NCBI GenBank assembly: GCA_016342325.1
Contig: JAEINR010000015.1
Span: forward strand, 30,605 to 94,604
Length of the DNA: 64,000 bases
From: Desulfobacterium sp.
GTDB lineage: Bacteria; Desulfobacterota; Desulfobacteria; Desulfobacterales; Desulfobacteraceae
Direction of reading: 5' to 3'
The notes under the pieces were generated by a model that was not told where the DNA came from, did no database searches, and saw only the letters and a program-made list of their open reading frames with translations. Every line of letters starts with the position of its first letter. Position 1 is the stretch's first letter. The position numbers and the translations under genes are program-made. Positions 1 through 8,662 of the stretch are shown in pieces.

Positions 1-405
1 AACTTCATCGGCAACACCCTCTATGGTATCTACAATGACGGCGCCTCGAAAATCAATGCGGAAGCCAACTGGTGGGGGGATCTCCAGGGCCCGAACCTTT
101 CCGGAGACAAGATCCACGGCAACGCAGAGCCGGCTCCCTGGCTGATCGGCATCATCGACGAGATCATCTTTCCCGGAACCTCCGAGGATTCCGATGGAGA
201 CGATCTGCCTGACTCATGGGAGAACTCCCATTTCGGCAATCTTGCCCCCGGCTCCTATGACGATCCGGACAATGACGGTGTTCCCAACTTTCTGGAATTC
301 CTGATCGGCGCCCGGCCTGATGCCGCCGAGGCCATCCCCTGCAGGCTGCTCGATTTCCAGTTCAACGGGACCGGCAGGACAGCGGCTGTCACATTCGATA
401 ATTAA
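1..405 (+). CDS. C-terminal end of a secreted parallel beta-helix protein with calcium-type repeats (partial)
   Basis: The reading frame is already open at base 1 and stops at TAA 403-405, so only the last 134 residues are visible. The first part (NFIGNTLYGIYNDG and then NWWGD) has the Asn/Gly-rich turn pattern and the NWWG signature common in right-handed parallel beta-helix (NosD/pectate-lyase-like) proteins. It is followed by an acidic segment, DSDGDDLPDSWE and DDPDNDGVPNFLEF, which resembles thrombospondin type-3/EF-hand-like calcium repeats often found at the C-terminus of exported proteins. This suggests an extracellular or surface protein. The Rhs gene starts 34 bases downstream on the same strand, so the two may be co-transcribed. 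The N-terminus and true function lie outside the window. Confidence 0.75.
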   Translation, partial: NFIGNTLYGIYNDGASKINAEANWWGDLQGPNLSGDKIHGNAEPAPWLIGIIDEIIFPGTSEDSDGDDLPDSWENSHFGNLAPGSYDDPDNDGVPNFLEFLIGARPDAAEAIPCRLLDFQFNGTGRTAAVTFDN

Positions 406-439
406 ACTTTTTTTAACAGAAACAATAAGGACGAGACCC

Positions 440-3400
440 TTGGAAAAATACGGAATCAATAGAACATTTCTTTCCCTGATCGTCATCTTTCTTTTCATTC
501 CTGCCCAGGCGTCCGGCGGATTTTCGAACTCAGCTCCCTGGCCGGAGCCCCCGGGATGGTCTTCCGATCTTCTCCAGGGTCCGGGGTCCCTTGAACCTGG
601 AGAAACGGCAACCTACACCTCCGCATCCGGGACATCCTTTGAAGTCGCCATGCCGGGCGGCGTATGCGGCATCATTCTCACCTACGGCGCCGCCACGCGA
701 AGGATTCGTTCGAACTCCGGATACTGGAAACGTATAGATCACAGGGATGCATACACAGTTTACGTTTGTACCTATCCTGCTTGTGTCTTTGGACCAGATC
801 CGGACGATCCATGTAAAAGTTTCCAATGCGGTAATTTTTCATGGGGGTGGTCGCAACAGGAGCGAATTGAGGGAGGCTATAAATATAAAGTTCTAACAGA
901 ATACAATTCCTATAATGACGATTGCCCATACGTTCCCACAGGCAAGTGCGAGCCTCGTCCCATAATAGATACGTACGGTTGCCCATGCGAAGGAGAATCT
1001 ACATACCAAGCGTGCAGGATGCCACCTCCATGTAATTATTCTGTTGAACTATCAGGCACCTGCATAGGAACTAATGCCGACATCTACGAATGGACCTGCA
1101 GCGGACCCTGGGCGGAACTCAACCTGGGAAACTCCTGCGGCCTGCTTGCCGGCAATCCCGTCAATGTGGGAACAGGCAACAAGTTCCAGCATGAATCAGA
1201 TCTTTCTTCCGGCATAACGCCCATGTCTCTCTCCTTTGACCGTTACTACAACAGCCAGGACAGGATGCCCCACGCCCTAGGTTTTGCCTGGACCCACAGT
1301 TACGGCATGCACCTCAGTTTCGCCGATGAGCAATACCCCACGGTGATTGCAACAAGAAAAGATGGGAAATTGCTTCTGTTCAAAGGAGAAAACCTTGATC
1401 CCCATCCCGGGGTCAAGGAGAGACTCAGCTATGACCCGGAGAACGAAACCTTTGTCCTCACCCTTTCCAACGGTACCCGGGAGACCTATGACGGTAGCGG
1501 ACGGCTTACCACCATCACGGCCCTGAACACCAACACCCAAACCCTGACCTATGTTGAAGAAGGAGTGCATGACGGTCTTCTGGAACGGGTGGCAGACCCC
1601 TTCGGCCGCAGCATCTCGTTCACCTACAACGCCTCTAACCTCATGGAGACCCTCACCGATCCTGCCGGTACAACCATCCGGTACACCTATGACGCCGACG
1701 ACAACCTGATCCAGGTGGTCTATCAGGACGATACAGCAAGAACCTATCACTACGAGGACCCAAACGACACCCACAATCTGACCGGCATCACCGACGAGAG
1801 GGGGGTGCGCTACGCCACCTACGCCTATGACGACCAGGACAGGGCGATATCGAGCTCCCATGCCAGCGGAGCCGACAAGGTCCAGGTGGACTACCATAAC
1901 GGTTCCGCCTCCCAGCGCACGGTCTTGGATGCCAATGGCAACGCCGGCAGTTACACCATTAAAACCATGGACGGATTGGCCCTGCCCCAAACGGTAACAG
2001 GCGGTTGCTCCGGGTGCGGAGGCGGAGAATCGACCAATTACACCTATAATGCGGATCACACTATCCAATCAGAAACCAGGGACGGCGTCAAAACCGCTTA
2101 CACCCGGGACGACCTGGGCAACATCCTGACCCGCACCAGGGCCGGGGGCACGGTTGATGAACGGATCACCACCTACACCTATGTCCCGAACACCCGTCTT
2201 CAGGCCTCGGTGTCGGAACCGAGCACCACCCAGGGCCAATTAAAGACCACGACCTATGGGTACGATGACCTGGGCAACCGCATCCAAATGACCGAATCCG
2301 GGTTTGCCGGAGACACCCCCTACAGCCGGGTCACGACCTGGCATTACAACGCCCATGGCCAGGTCACCCTGATGGACGGTCCCCTTCCCGGCCTCCAGGA
2401 TGCCGCCACCTTTACCTATGACGATGGGGGTAACCTCGTTTCCACCACAGCAGGAGATCTGCTCACCACCACCTACGAGGACCACGACGCCTTTGGAAAC
2501 CCGGGCAGGAGAGTCGATCCCAACGGCCATGCCACCCTGAACACCTATGACCTTCGTGGAAGGCTCCTCACCACCATCACCGATGCCGGGACCACCCAGT
2601 ATACCTACGATTCCATGGGGAACCTTGTCCGGGTAGACCCGCCCGGAGGAGGCTATCTCATCCACACCTATGACGACGCCCGCCGCCTGGTCAGCACCAC
2701 CAACGCCCTGGGCGAAGCCATGGCCCGGGAGTACGACGCCGCCGGCAACCGGATCAAGGAGACCATCTTGGATGCCCAGGGGAGCGTCACCCATACCCTG
2801 GGGTACGAGTATGACGCTGCCAACCGGCTGATCCGGACCGTATATCCCGACCTTTCCGGGGAAGAGCGGACCTACGACACCCAGGGCAACCCTGCAACCA
2901 CCCGGGATGCGAATGGCAGGGTCACCACCTTTGACTACGACGGCCTCAACCGGCTCATCAGCGTCACCCGGCCCGGCGAGGTGATTACCTCCTATGCCTA
3001 TGACGGCAACGGCAACCTGGTCTCGGTGACCGACGGGGAGAACCGGGAAACCACCTACTCCTTTGATGATGCAGGCCAGGTAATGACCATCGTCTCCCCG
3101 GATACCGGCACCACGGATCATGGGTATGACGAGGCCGGCCGCCTGACATTTAAAACAACCAACAGCGGAAAGACCACCTTCTATCTCTATGACGGCCTTG
3201 GAAGAATAACCAAGACACAGACCGAAAGCGAGACCACCACCTTTACCTATGATGGAGGCACCAACGGCATGGGCCGACTCACCAACGAGACCGGCCCGGG
3301 CTATAGTTACGACCATGCATATGATGCCATGGGCAACCCCATGGCGGTCACCCAGACCGTGAACGGGGTCAGCCGCCTCATCGGATACGCCCATGACGCT

Positions 3401-4876
3401 AACGGCAACCTCACCGCCATGACCTACCCAGACGGCAGGACCCTCACCTTTGAATATGATATCCTGGGACGACAGATCCGGGTAACCACCCACAAGGACG
3501 GGGTAGACACCCTCCTTGCGTCGGGCATCGGGTACATCCCCTTTGGTCCCGCAAACGCCATGACCCTAGGAAACAGTATCCCCGTCGAAAAGGAATTTGA
3601 CCACCGCCGTCAGCCCAGCCGCATCCGGGCTGGAACGGTCCTGGATCTTCAATACGCCCGGGACACCGCAGGCAACATCACGGCCATCACCGACCTGCTG
3701 GATACCACCCGGAACCAAACCTTTGAGTACGATGAGCTTGATCGCCTGGTGTCCGCCCAGGGCATTTACGGGAACTATGGCTATACCTACGACAAAACCG
3801 GCAACCGGCGCACCCGCTCCATGGGCAGCCTGTCCGAGACCTACGCCTATGAAAAAGGCACCAACCGGATCAAGAGCGTCCGGGGGGAGGTTTCAAAACT
3901 CTTTGTTCACGATGCCGACGGCAATGTAAAGAACGTCATTGAAGCCAACCGTTCCCCGTCCGCCCTAGATCAGGCCGATTACCTCTACAACGCCAGCGGC
4001 CAGCGGATCAGAAAAACCGTTGACGGGGTGACCACGATCTATCATTATGCCCCCAACGGCAACCTGATTGCGGAGACTGATGCATACGGCAACCAAATTA
4101 AATCCTATGTATGGCTTCACGGACGGCCCCTTGCCATGATCGACGCCGACCAGAACGTCTGCTACGTTCATAACGACCACCTTGGCACGCCCCGGAAGAT
4201 GACCAACGCCGCCGGGACAGTGGTCTGGGCGGCTGATTACCGGCCTTTCGGCGAAGTTGACATCACCACGGCTGCCGTTGAAAACAATCTGCGTTTCCCC
4301 GGCCAATACTATGATTCTGAAACCGGACTGCACTACAACTGGAATAGATATTATGATCCGAAAATCGGAAGGTATTCGACACCTGATCCGGCAGGAATTA
4401 ACGGTGGTATAGACCTATATCTCTACGCAAATTGTAATCCGCTTCGGGACTATGATTACGAGGGGTTGGCTTGTAAACGATCTACAGATTGGGAACCGAT
4501 AACTGTTTTAACAAACTCGAACTCAAATGAAATATTGATATCCAGTATTATTAATAAAAAGTGGCGACTTGCCAGAGTGTGGGATGTCGTCCCTATGGCA
4601 TATGGAACGACTAATTCTGCACTAAATTGTGCTTGTGAATGGAAACCAATTGGTTGTACTCGAAAATCATTGTATGAAAAGCCAATTCCACATAAAGCCA
4701 CATTCAAATGCGATAATGGAGATTGCCGTGAGTGGGAAGAAACAAGGTATAAAGATCTGTATAAGCGTATTGATATAGAAGAAGACATTTCTTGCTTGTT
4801 TTCTGTCAGAAATAAAATCACATATGGTATTCCATCAGGACAAGGTTGCAGTTGCGAGAATGTTCCACCGCAATAA
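440..4876 (+). CDS. Rhs/YD-repeat polymorphic-toxin-like secreted protein
   Basis: This is a large (about 1478 aa) Rhs-family protein. I prefer the TTG at 440, because AAGGA lies 8 bases upstream and the frame then opens with a signal peptide (FLSLIVIFLFIPAQASG); the frame is also open further upstream to an ATG at 320. A cysteine-rich N-terminal region is followed by a DUF6531-like segment (GNPVNVGTGNKF) and then dozens of YD repeats of the type YDxxGNL. The Rhs core end is recognisable as HNDHLGTPRKMTNAAG...DYRPFGE...YYDPKIGRYSTPDP. After YDYEGLA (about base 4465) the sequence switches abruptly to an AT-rich, cysteine-rich tail of about 135 residues that I do not recognise. In the family, the core forms a shell and the tail is the variable, often toxic, domain. 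The toxin activity here is inference. Confidence 0.88.
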   Translation: MEKYGINRTFLSLIVIFLFIPAQASGGFSNSAPWPEPPGWSSDLLQGPGSLEPGETATYTSASGTSFEVAMPGGVCGIILTYGAATRRIRSNSGYWKRIDHRDAYTVYVCTYPACVFGPDPDDPCKSFQCGNFSWGWSQQERIEGGYKYKVLTEYNSYNDDCPYVPTGKCEPRPIIDTYGCPCEGESTYQACRMPPPCNYSVELSGTCIGTNADIYEWTCSGPWAELNLGNSCGLLAGNPVNVGTGNKFQHESDLSSGITPMSLSFDRYYNSQDRMPHALGFAWTHSYGMHLSFADEQYPTVIATRKDGKLLLFKGENLDPHPGVKERLSYDPENETFVLTLSNGTRETYDGSGRLTTITALNTNTQTLTYVEEGVHDGLLERVADPFGRSISFTYNASNLMETLTDPAGTTIRYTYDADDNLIQVVYQDDTARTYHYEDPNDTHNLTGITDERGVRYATYAYDDQDRAISSSHASGADKVQVDYHNGSASQRTVLDANGNAGSYTIKTMDGLALPQTVTGGCSGCGGGESTNYTYNADHTIQSETRDGVKTAYTRDDLGNILTRTRAGGTVDERITTYTYVPNTRLQASVSEPSTTQGQLKTTTYGYDDLGNRIQMTESGFAGDTPYSRVTTWHYNAHGQVTLMDGPLPGLQDAATFTYDDGGNLVSTTAGDLLTTTYEDHDAFGNPGRRVDPNGHATLNTYDLRGRLLTTITDAGTTQYTYDSMGNLVRVDPPGGGYLIHTYDDARRLVSTTNALGEAMAREYDAAGNRIKETILDAQGSVTHTLGYEYDAANRLIRTVYPDLSGEERTYDTQGNPATTRDANGRVTTFDYDGLNRLISVTRPGEVITSYAYDGNGNLVSVTDGENRETTYSFDDAGQVMTIVSPDTGTTDHGYDEAGRLTFKTTNSGKTTFYLYDGLGRITKTQTESETTTFTYDGGTNGMGRLTNETGPGYSYDHAYDAMGNPMAVTQTVNGVSRLIGYAHDANGNLTAMTYPDGRTLTFEYDILGRQIRVTTHKDGVDTLLASGIGYIPFGPANAMTLGNSIPVEKEFDHRRQPSRIRAGTVLDLQYARDTAGNITAITDLLDTTRNQTFEYDELDRLVSAQGIYGNYGYTYDKTGNRRTRSMGSLSETYAYEKGTNRIKSVRGEVSKLFVHDADGNVKNVIEANRSPSALDQADYLYNASGQRIRKTVDGVTTIYHYAPNGNLIAETDAYGNQIKSYVWLHGRPLAMIDADQNVCYVHNDHLGTPRKMTNAAGTVVWAADYRPFGEVDITTAAVENNLRFPGQYYDSETGLHYNWNRYYDPKIGRYSTPDPAGINGGIDLYLYANCNPLRDYDYEGLACKRSTDWEPITVLTNSNSNEILISSIINKKWRLARVWDVVPMAYGTTNSALNCACEWKPIGCTRKSLYEKPIPHKATFKCDNGDCREWEETRYKDLYKRIDIEEDISCLFSVRNKITYGIPSGQGCSCENVPPQ

Positions 4877-4911
4877 AATTATCCATACAGCTTACAATCA
4901 AAGGAGTTGGC

Positions 4912-5436
4912 ATGAAAAGCAAAAATAAAATTTGTTGTTTTTTTGTTCTGATTTCAATTTTATTTTTATCTGGATGTACCAGTACAGAAACAAGTATAGA
5001 GAAACAACAAGTTAATGAGTTTAAAAATTTCCAACCACCTGTCTATATGACCGCAGTGAATATAAAAGAAAAATTTTATAAAAAACATCTTATTAAAAAA
5101 GTAAGATACAATATCAAAATGACCTATCCGGCTGAAGAAATAATTAAATTTTATGACGATGAAATGTCGAACAATCATTTTGAACCCTTTTTTGATTCTT
5201 CTTATAAAGAGAACAATCGGAAATGGAATTCCTATGTCGATGGAACCATTGAAGATGAACCATATGTCATTATTCACAACATGAGTTGGACGAACCAAAA
5301 CCAAACCCAAAGGGCCACGTTAGTATTGAAATACTACTGGCGTAATAAAGAAAAACGAATTGTATTAAATGACAATCAGGATTTAAACGTTGAATTTAGA
5401 ATCCAGCCATTTTATATGGAACCTCCCCAAAAATAG
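4912..5436 (+). CDS. Small lipoprotein, candidate immunity partner of the Rhs tail
   Basis: The gene starts at ATG 4912 behind AAAGGAG and encodes 174 residues. A lipoprotein signal is clear: a basic start, a hydrophobic stretch and the lipobox LSGC followed by TSTETS, so the mature protein should be anchored in the envelope. The rest is Lys/Asn-rich and AT-rich like the tail of the preceding Rhs gene, and I recognise no domain. Its position 35 bases after a variable Rhs tail and before a displaced Rhs tip is where immunity genes of polymorphic toxin systems sit. That role is inferred from position only. An unrelated lipoprotein carried along with the tail is equally possible. Confidence 0.6.
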   Translation: MKSKNKICCFFVLISILFLSGCTSTETSIEKQQVNEFKNFQPPVYMTAVNIKEKFYKKHLIKKVRYNIKMTYPAEEIIKFYDDEMSNNHFEPFFDSSYKENNRKWNSYVDGTIEDEPYVIIHNMSWTNQNQTQRATLVLKYYWRNKEKRIVLNDNQDLNVEFRIQPFYMEPPQK

Positions 5437-5488
5437 CAAATTCTCAAATCAAAACAAGGGATTCAACGATAAGAGGCGGCCCACTGCC

Positions 5489-5944
5489 ATGATTTACCCG
5501 AACGGCCGACCAGAACGCTACGTTCATGACGACCATTTGGGCACGCCCAGGAAGATAACCGACGCCGCCAAGACTGTGGTATGGGCCAATGATTACCGGC
5601 CCTTTGGCCAGGTTGGCGCCACCACGGCTGCCGTTGAAAACAACCTGCGGTTCCTGGGCCAGCATCTTGATGGGGAGACAGGGCTGCATTATACTTGGCA
5701 CCGGTATTATGATCCTGATATCGGCAGGTACTTAACGCCTGGCCTAATTGGTTTAGCTGGCGGCATTAACCTTTACGCTTACGCCAATTCAAATCCAATC
5801 AATCTTACCGATCCTCAGGGGCTCTTTGCTTGGGGAATTCCTGCTTATGGAGTTATTAAGTGGGGTGGTGCAAAATTAGGCTCCTTTCCATTTCGAGTGG
5901 GTAGATATGACAAAGTTGTCGGGGGCCGATTTCCGGAAAATTAA
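5489..5944 (+). pseudogene. Orphan Rhs C-terminal tip
   Basis: About 151 residues in frame repeat the end of the Rhs core of the gene upstream. RPTAMI, then YVHDDHLGTPRKITDAAK, DYRPFGQVGATTAAVENN, YYDPDIGRYLTPG and INLYAYANSNP correspond one by one to segments of the larger protein. No signal peptide and no Rhs body precede it, and the frame runs up into the lipoprotein gene without a start of its own. The non-homologous tail after DPQGL is only about 40 residues. This is the layout of an orphan Rhs-CT cassette, a stored tip that can recombine onto the main gene. It may alternatively be dead debris. I am confident of the homology and unsure whether it is expressed. Confidence 0.75.
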
Positions 5945-6028
5945 TATTCAGCATAGAATTTTTATCAAGTACATGAAGAGGAACGTACTATCAAAATGAT
6001 CAAACTCTGCACACATTTTGAATAAGGG

Positions 6029-6049
6029 CAATAAGCTAGGCCTGACCCC
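6029..6049 (+). repeat. 21-nt dispersed repeat, copy 1
   Basis: The motif CAATAAGCTAGGCCTGACCC (plus one more C) lies between the Rhs fragment and the truA operon. A perfect copy in the opposite orientation lies at 16543-16563. Both copies are intergenic. The motif contains the palindromic core TAGGCCTA-like sequence, and GGGGTCAGG-type motifs occur in REP-like elements of related bacteria, which is a recollection rather than a search result. Confidence 0.6.
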
Positions 6050-6056
6050 AATTGAT

Positions 6057-6084
6057 TTGACTTTTTCATTTTTTGTCATATTAT
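6057..6084 (+). promoter_or_regulatory. Probable sigma-70-type promoter for the selenoprotein-truA operon
   Basis: TTGACT at 6057-6062 and TATTAT at 6079-6084 are separated by 16 bases and lie 40 bases upstream of the ATG at 6124. This is the only good match in the short intergenic region. Confidence 0.5.
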
Positions 6085-6123
6085 CTTGAGGCTTTTTGAC
6101 AATAACCTTATGGAAAGAGAATT

Positions 6124-6309
6124 ATGACGAACACTGCCAACAGTACATGCCCCGCATGCGGCGGCACCATAGATATCAAACGATCCTGAACCAGGGTTTA
6201 TTTCGGCTGCAGGTCCTGCGGCAAAAACTATCCCATGGAGAACCACAACGAGCTCATGGACGATCGTCTTGAAGAGCAGCTTGCCAACGTGCCGTGCAAC
6301 AGGCTATGA
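6124..6309 (+). CDS. Dual-CXXC small selenoprotein with in-frame UGA selenocysteine
   Basis: The ATG at 6124 opens a 61-codon frame that reads through a TGA at 6187-6189 (codon 22) and ends at TGA 6307-6309. The product has two zinc-ribbon-like pairs, CPAC at residues 9-12 and CRSC at 29-32, with the putative Sec between them (RSU at 20-22) and an acidic helix towards the C-terminus ending VPCNRL. Directly after the UGA lies a hairpin with an apical GGUC, very like the E. coli fdhF SECIS upper stem. The stop overlaps the truA start as ATGA, so the two are probably translationally coupled. I recall an NCBI family named dual CXXC motif small (seleno)protein that fits this architecture; its function is unknown to me. 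Without Sec insertion only 21 residues would be made. Confidence 0.8.
6206..6222 (+). promoter_or_regulatory. SECIS hairpin of the dual-CXXC selenoprotein
   Basis: A 6-bp stem, GCTGCA (6206-6211) with TGCGGC (6217-6222) including one G-U pair, encloses the loop GGTCC. It begins 16 bases after the UGA. The top of the stem and loop, TGCAGGTC, is the same string found in the well-known fdhF SECIS apex, with the conserved G and U in the loop. Confidence 0.75.
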
Positions 6310-7046
6310 CCAATTTTAAAATCACCATCGAGTACGACGGCACCCCTTTTTCCGGGTGGCAGGTGCAGAACGACTGCAAAACGGTCCAGGGAGAGATTGA
6401 ACAGGCCCTTTCCAGGATTTTGAACCAGTCGGTGCGTATCAACGGCTCCGGCAGGACCGATGCCGGGGTCCATGCCCTGGCCCAGGTGGCAACCTTTAAT
6501 GCAGAGACAGGGATCGGATGCCGGGAGCTTAAAAAAGGATTGAACAGCCTGGTCAACGGCCCCATCGTGATCCACGAGTGCACCCGGGTGGATGACGACT
6601 TCCATGCCAGATACAATGCCAGGGCCAAGGAGTACCACTACCATATCCTGAACCGCCAGGATCCCTGTGCCGTGGGATGCAATTACCTCTGGCACATTCA
6701 AAAGCCCCTGGACATGGACGCCATGGCCGCATGCTGTGACATCATCACGGGCACCCACGATTTCAAGGCCTTCGAAGGCGCGGGCAGTCCCCGTTCCACC
6801 ACGGTCAGGACAATATTTTCGGCTAAATGGGACAAAAGGGACGACCACCGCCTGGTGTTCAAGATCCGGGGAGACGGTTTTTTGAGATTCATGGTGCGAA
6901 ACATCGTCGGCACCCTTGTACTTGCCGGAAATGGAAAGATTTCCCCCAGGGAATTCCGAACGATCCTCGAAAAACAGGACAGAAACCGTGCCGGAGCCAC
7001 CGCTCCTGCACGGGGACTTTTTCTGGTGGATGTCCTTTATAATTAA
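6306..7046 (+). CDS. truA: tRNA pseudouridine(38-40) synthase TruA
   Basis: This 246-residue protein should convert uridines 38, 39 and 40 of the tRNA anticodon arm to pseudouridine. The N-terminus KITIEYDGTPFSGWQ and the catalytic motif GSGRTDAGVHA are both typical of the family, and Asp52 is the expected nucleophile. The length is normal for a bacterial TruA. The ATG at 6306 is chosen because it overlaps the selenoprotein stop in an ATGA arrangement and matches the family N-terminus; the in-frame ATG at 6294 lies inside the upstream gene. Pairing of a housekeeping tRNA enzyme with a small selenoprotein is the odd point here. Confidence 0.95.
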   Translation: MTNFKITIEYDGTPFSGWQVQNDCKTVQGEIEQALSRILNQSVRINGSGRTDAGVHALAQVATFNAETGIGCRELKKGLNSLVNGPIVIHECTRVDDDFHARYNARAKEYHYHILNRQDPCAVGCNYLWHIQKPLDMDAMAACCDIITGTHDFKAFEGAGSPRSTTVRTIFSAKWDKRDDHRLVFKIRGDGFLRFMVRNIVGTLVLAGNGKISPREFRTILEKQDRNRAGATAPARGLFLVDVLYN

Positions 7047-7066
7047 GACCGGCCCCCTTTAATTCA

Positions 7067-7095
7067 TTGACATGAAATCATTTTCAATCTATTAA
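7067..7095 (+). promoter_or_regulatory. Probable sigma-70 promoter for the amino-acid-binding protein gene
   Basis: TTGACA at 7067-7072 and TATTAA at 7090-7095 have an ideal 17-base spacer and lie 46 bases upstream of the ATG at 7142, in the gap after truA. Confidence 0.65.
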
Positions 7096-7141
7096 CCGTG
7101 ATGTTTTTTTTCACAATTTATTACTGTTAAAGGATGATTTT

Positions 7142-7906
7142 ATGAAAGGTTCAAAATTTATCACGCTTGCCCTTGGGGCGTTGCTGGCCGTTACACTGAT
7201 TGTGGGTTGCGGACCCAAGAATGAGATGTCCGCCCTTGAAAGAATAAAAGAAGCAGGCGTCATCACCGTTGGCACCAGCCCTGACTATCCCCCGTTTGAG
7301 AGCATTGACGACAAGGGCAACATCATCGGTTTTGATATCGATCTTGCCCGTGCCGTTGCGGCTGAACTGGGCGTTGAGGTCGAGTTTGTGAACATGGGAT
7401 TTGACTCTATCATCACTGCGGTAAAGAGCGGGCAGATCAACGTGGGCGTCTCAAGCTTTTCCATTAATGAAGATCGAAAAGCCAGCATCGATTTCTCCGT
7501 CCCCTACCTTATCAGCTCCCAGGTTGTGGTGGTACAGAAGGATTCGCCCCTCAAGACCGTTGAAGACCTTGCCGGCAAGCAGGTAGCGGTGGCCATCGGA
7601 ACCACCTGTGCCGAGGCAGCCAAAAATATAAAAGGAATCGACCTCAAGATCGTTGACGACAACAACCTGACCGTGATGATGCTGGCCAACCGTTCTGCCG
7701 ACGCCGTGGTTCTGGATGTCGCCATTGCCAAGGAGTACCAGAAAAAACGCGGCTTCGACATCATGGAAAAGCCTCTCCAGATGGAAGAGACCGCCTGCGT
7801 AATCATGAAGGGCAATGAAACCCTTAAGCAGGAGATCGACAAGGCCATTGAAACGGTAAAAGCCAACGGTACCTTTGACACCCTCAAAGCAAAATGGCAG
7901 ATCTAA
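7142..7906 (+). CDS. Amino-acid ABC transporter substrate-binding lipoprotein
   Basis: This 254-residue protein is a type 2 periplasmic binding protein of the polar amino-acid (His/Arg/Gln) family. It has a lipoprotein signal ending LIVGC, so it is probably tethered to the membrane. The family pattern is easy to see: ITVGTSPDYPPFE, then GFDIDLARAVAAELG, then DRKASIDFSVPY and the hinge region VEDLAGKQVAVAIGTT. The start follows AAAGGATG. The matching permease lies 84 bases downstream beyond an intrinsic terminator, so the binding protein is probably made in excess. The exact ligand cannot be read from the sequence. Confidence 0.92.
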   Translation: MKGSKFITLALGALLAVTLIVGCGPKNEMSALERIKEAGVITVGTSPDYPPFESIDDKGNIIGFDIDLARAVAAELGVEVEFVNMGFDSIITAVKSGQINVGVSSFSINEDRKASIDFSVPYLISSQVVVVQKDSPLKTVEDLAGKQVAVAIGTTCAEAAKNIKGIDLKIVDDNNLTVMMLANRSADAVVLDVAIAKEYQKKRGFDIMEKPLQMEETACVIMKGNETLKQEIDKAIETVKANGTFDTLKAKWQI

Positions 7907-7936
7907 CCCATACCAGGGCCTAAGTTCAATCAAACC

Positions 7937-7976
7937 CGATGACCGGTTGGCATGCCTTCCGGTCATCGTTTTTTTT
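7937..7976 (+). terminator. Intrinsic terminator between binding protein and permease
   Basis: A 10-bp perfect stem, CGATGACCGG (7937-7946) with CCGGTCATCG (7959-7968), has a 12-base loop and is followed by eight T. It lies between the two transporter genes and probably lets only part of transcription continue into the permease. Confidence 0.85.
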
Positions 7977-7990
7977 AAGGAGAAGAAACA

Positions 7991-8659
7991 GTGGATTTTA
8001 CACTGCTATGGCAGCACAAACTCTTTCTGCTGGCCGGCGCGACCGTCACCTTGAAACTCACGGCCGGAGCCATCATCATCGGTCTCATCCTGGGCGTGAT
8101 GGCCGGCGTCGCAAGCGTGTCACCCGCCAGGATCCCACGGATAATCAGCGGCATCTATGTACAGATCTTCAGGGGCACCCCCATGCTCTTGCAGATCTTT
8201 TTCATCTATTTCGGAATTCCCCAGCTCTTCCAGCTCATCATGGGCAGATCCATCATGCCCGACCCCTTGCTTGTGGGGATCATCGCCCTTGGCCTCAACT
8301 CGGGGGCCTATGTTGCAGAAATCGTCAGGGGCGGTATCCAGGCCGTGGGCCAGGGACAGATGGAGGCCGGACGATCCATCGGCCTGTCCAGGAAAATGGC
8401 CATGCGCTACATCATCATTCCCCAGGCAATGAAAAAAATCATCCCTCCCCTGGGCAACGAGGTCATCGTCCTATTAAAGGACTCCTCCCTGATATCAGTC
8501 ATCGGAACCAACGAGCTCATGTATTCGGCCAAGGTGATGGGGGCAAAATACTATGACTATGTGCAGTTTCTGGTGGGTGCGGGCCTGATCTATCTGACCC
8601 TTACCTTTGTGATCTCAAGGGTGCTTGCCCGGTTGGAAAAGAAACTCCGGTACGCCTGA
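7991..8659 (+). CDS. Amino-acid ABC transporter permease
   Basis: This 222-residue inner-membrane protein belongs to the HisM/GlnP-type permeases. The family features are the conserved stretch YVQIFRGTPMLLQIFFIYFG in the first third, LGLNSGAYVAEIVRGGI in the middle (the cytoplasmic EAA-like loop, with GQMEAGRSIGLS), and IIIPQAMKKIIPPLGNE after it. Translation starts at GTG 7991 behind AAGGAGAAG. It pairs with the binding protein upstream. No ATPase gene follows: the next gene is on the opposite strand and ends only 3 bases away, so the energising subunit must be encoded elsewhere. Confidence 0.92.
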   Translation: MDFTLLWQHKLFLLAGATVTLKLTAGAIIIGLILGVMAGVASVSPARIPRIISGIYVQIFRGTPMLLQIFFIYFGIPQLFQLIMGRSIMPDPLLVGIIALGLNSGAYVAEIVRGGIQAVGQGQMEAGRSIGLSRKMAMRYIIIPQAMKKIIPPLGNEVIVLLKDSSLISVIGTNELMYSAKVMGAKYYDYVQFLVGAGLIYLTLTFVISRVLARLEKKLRYA

Positions 8660-8662
8660 TCC

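Noticed and set aside
1277..2068. Long antisense frames within the Rhs gene (also 2240-3493)
   Set aside because: They arise from the repetitive, GC-rich YD repeats; they have no signals of translation and no recognisable domain.
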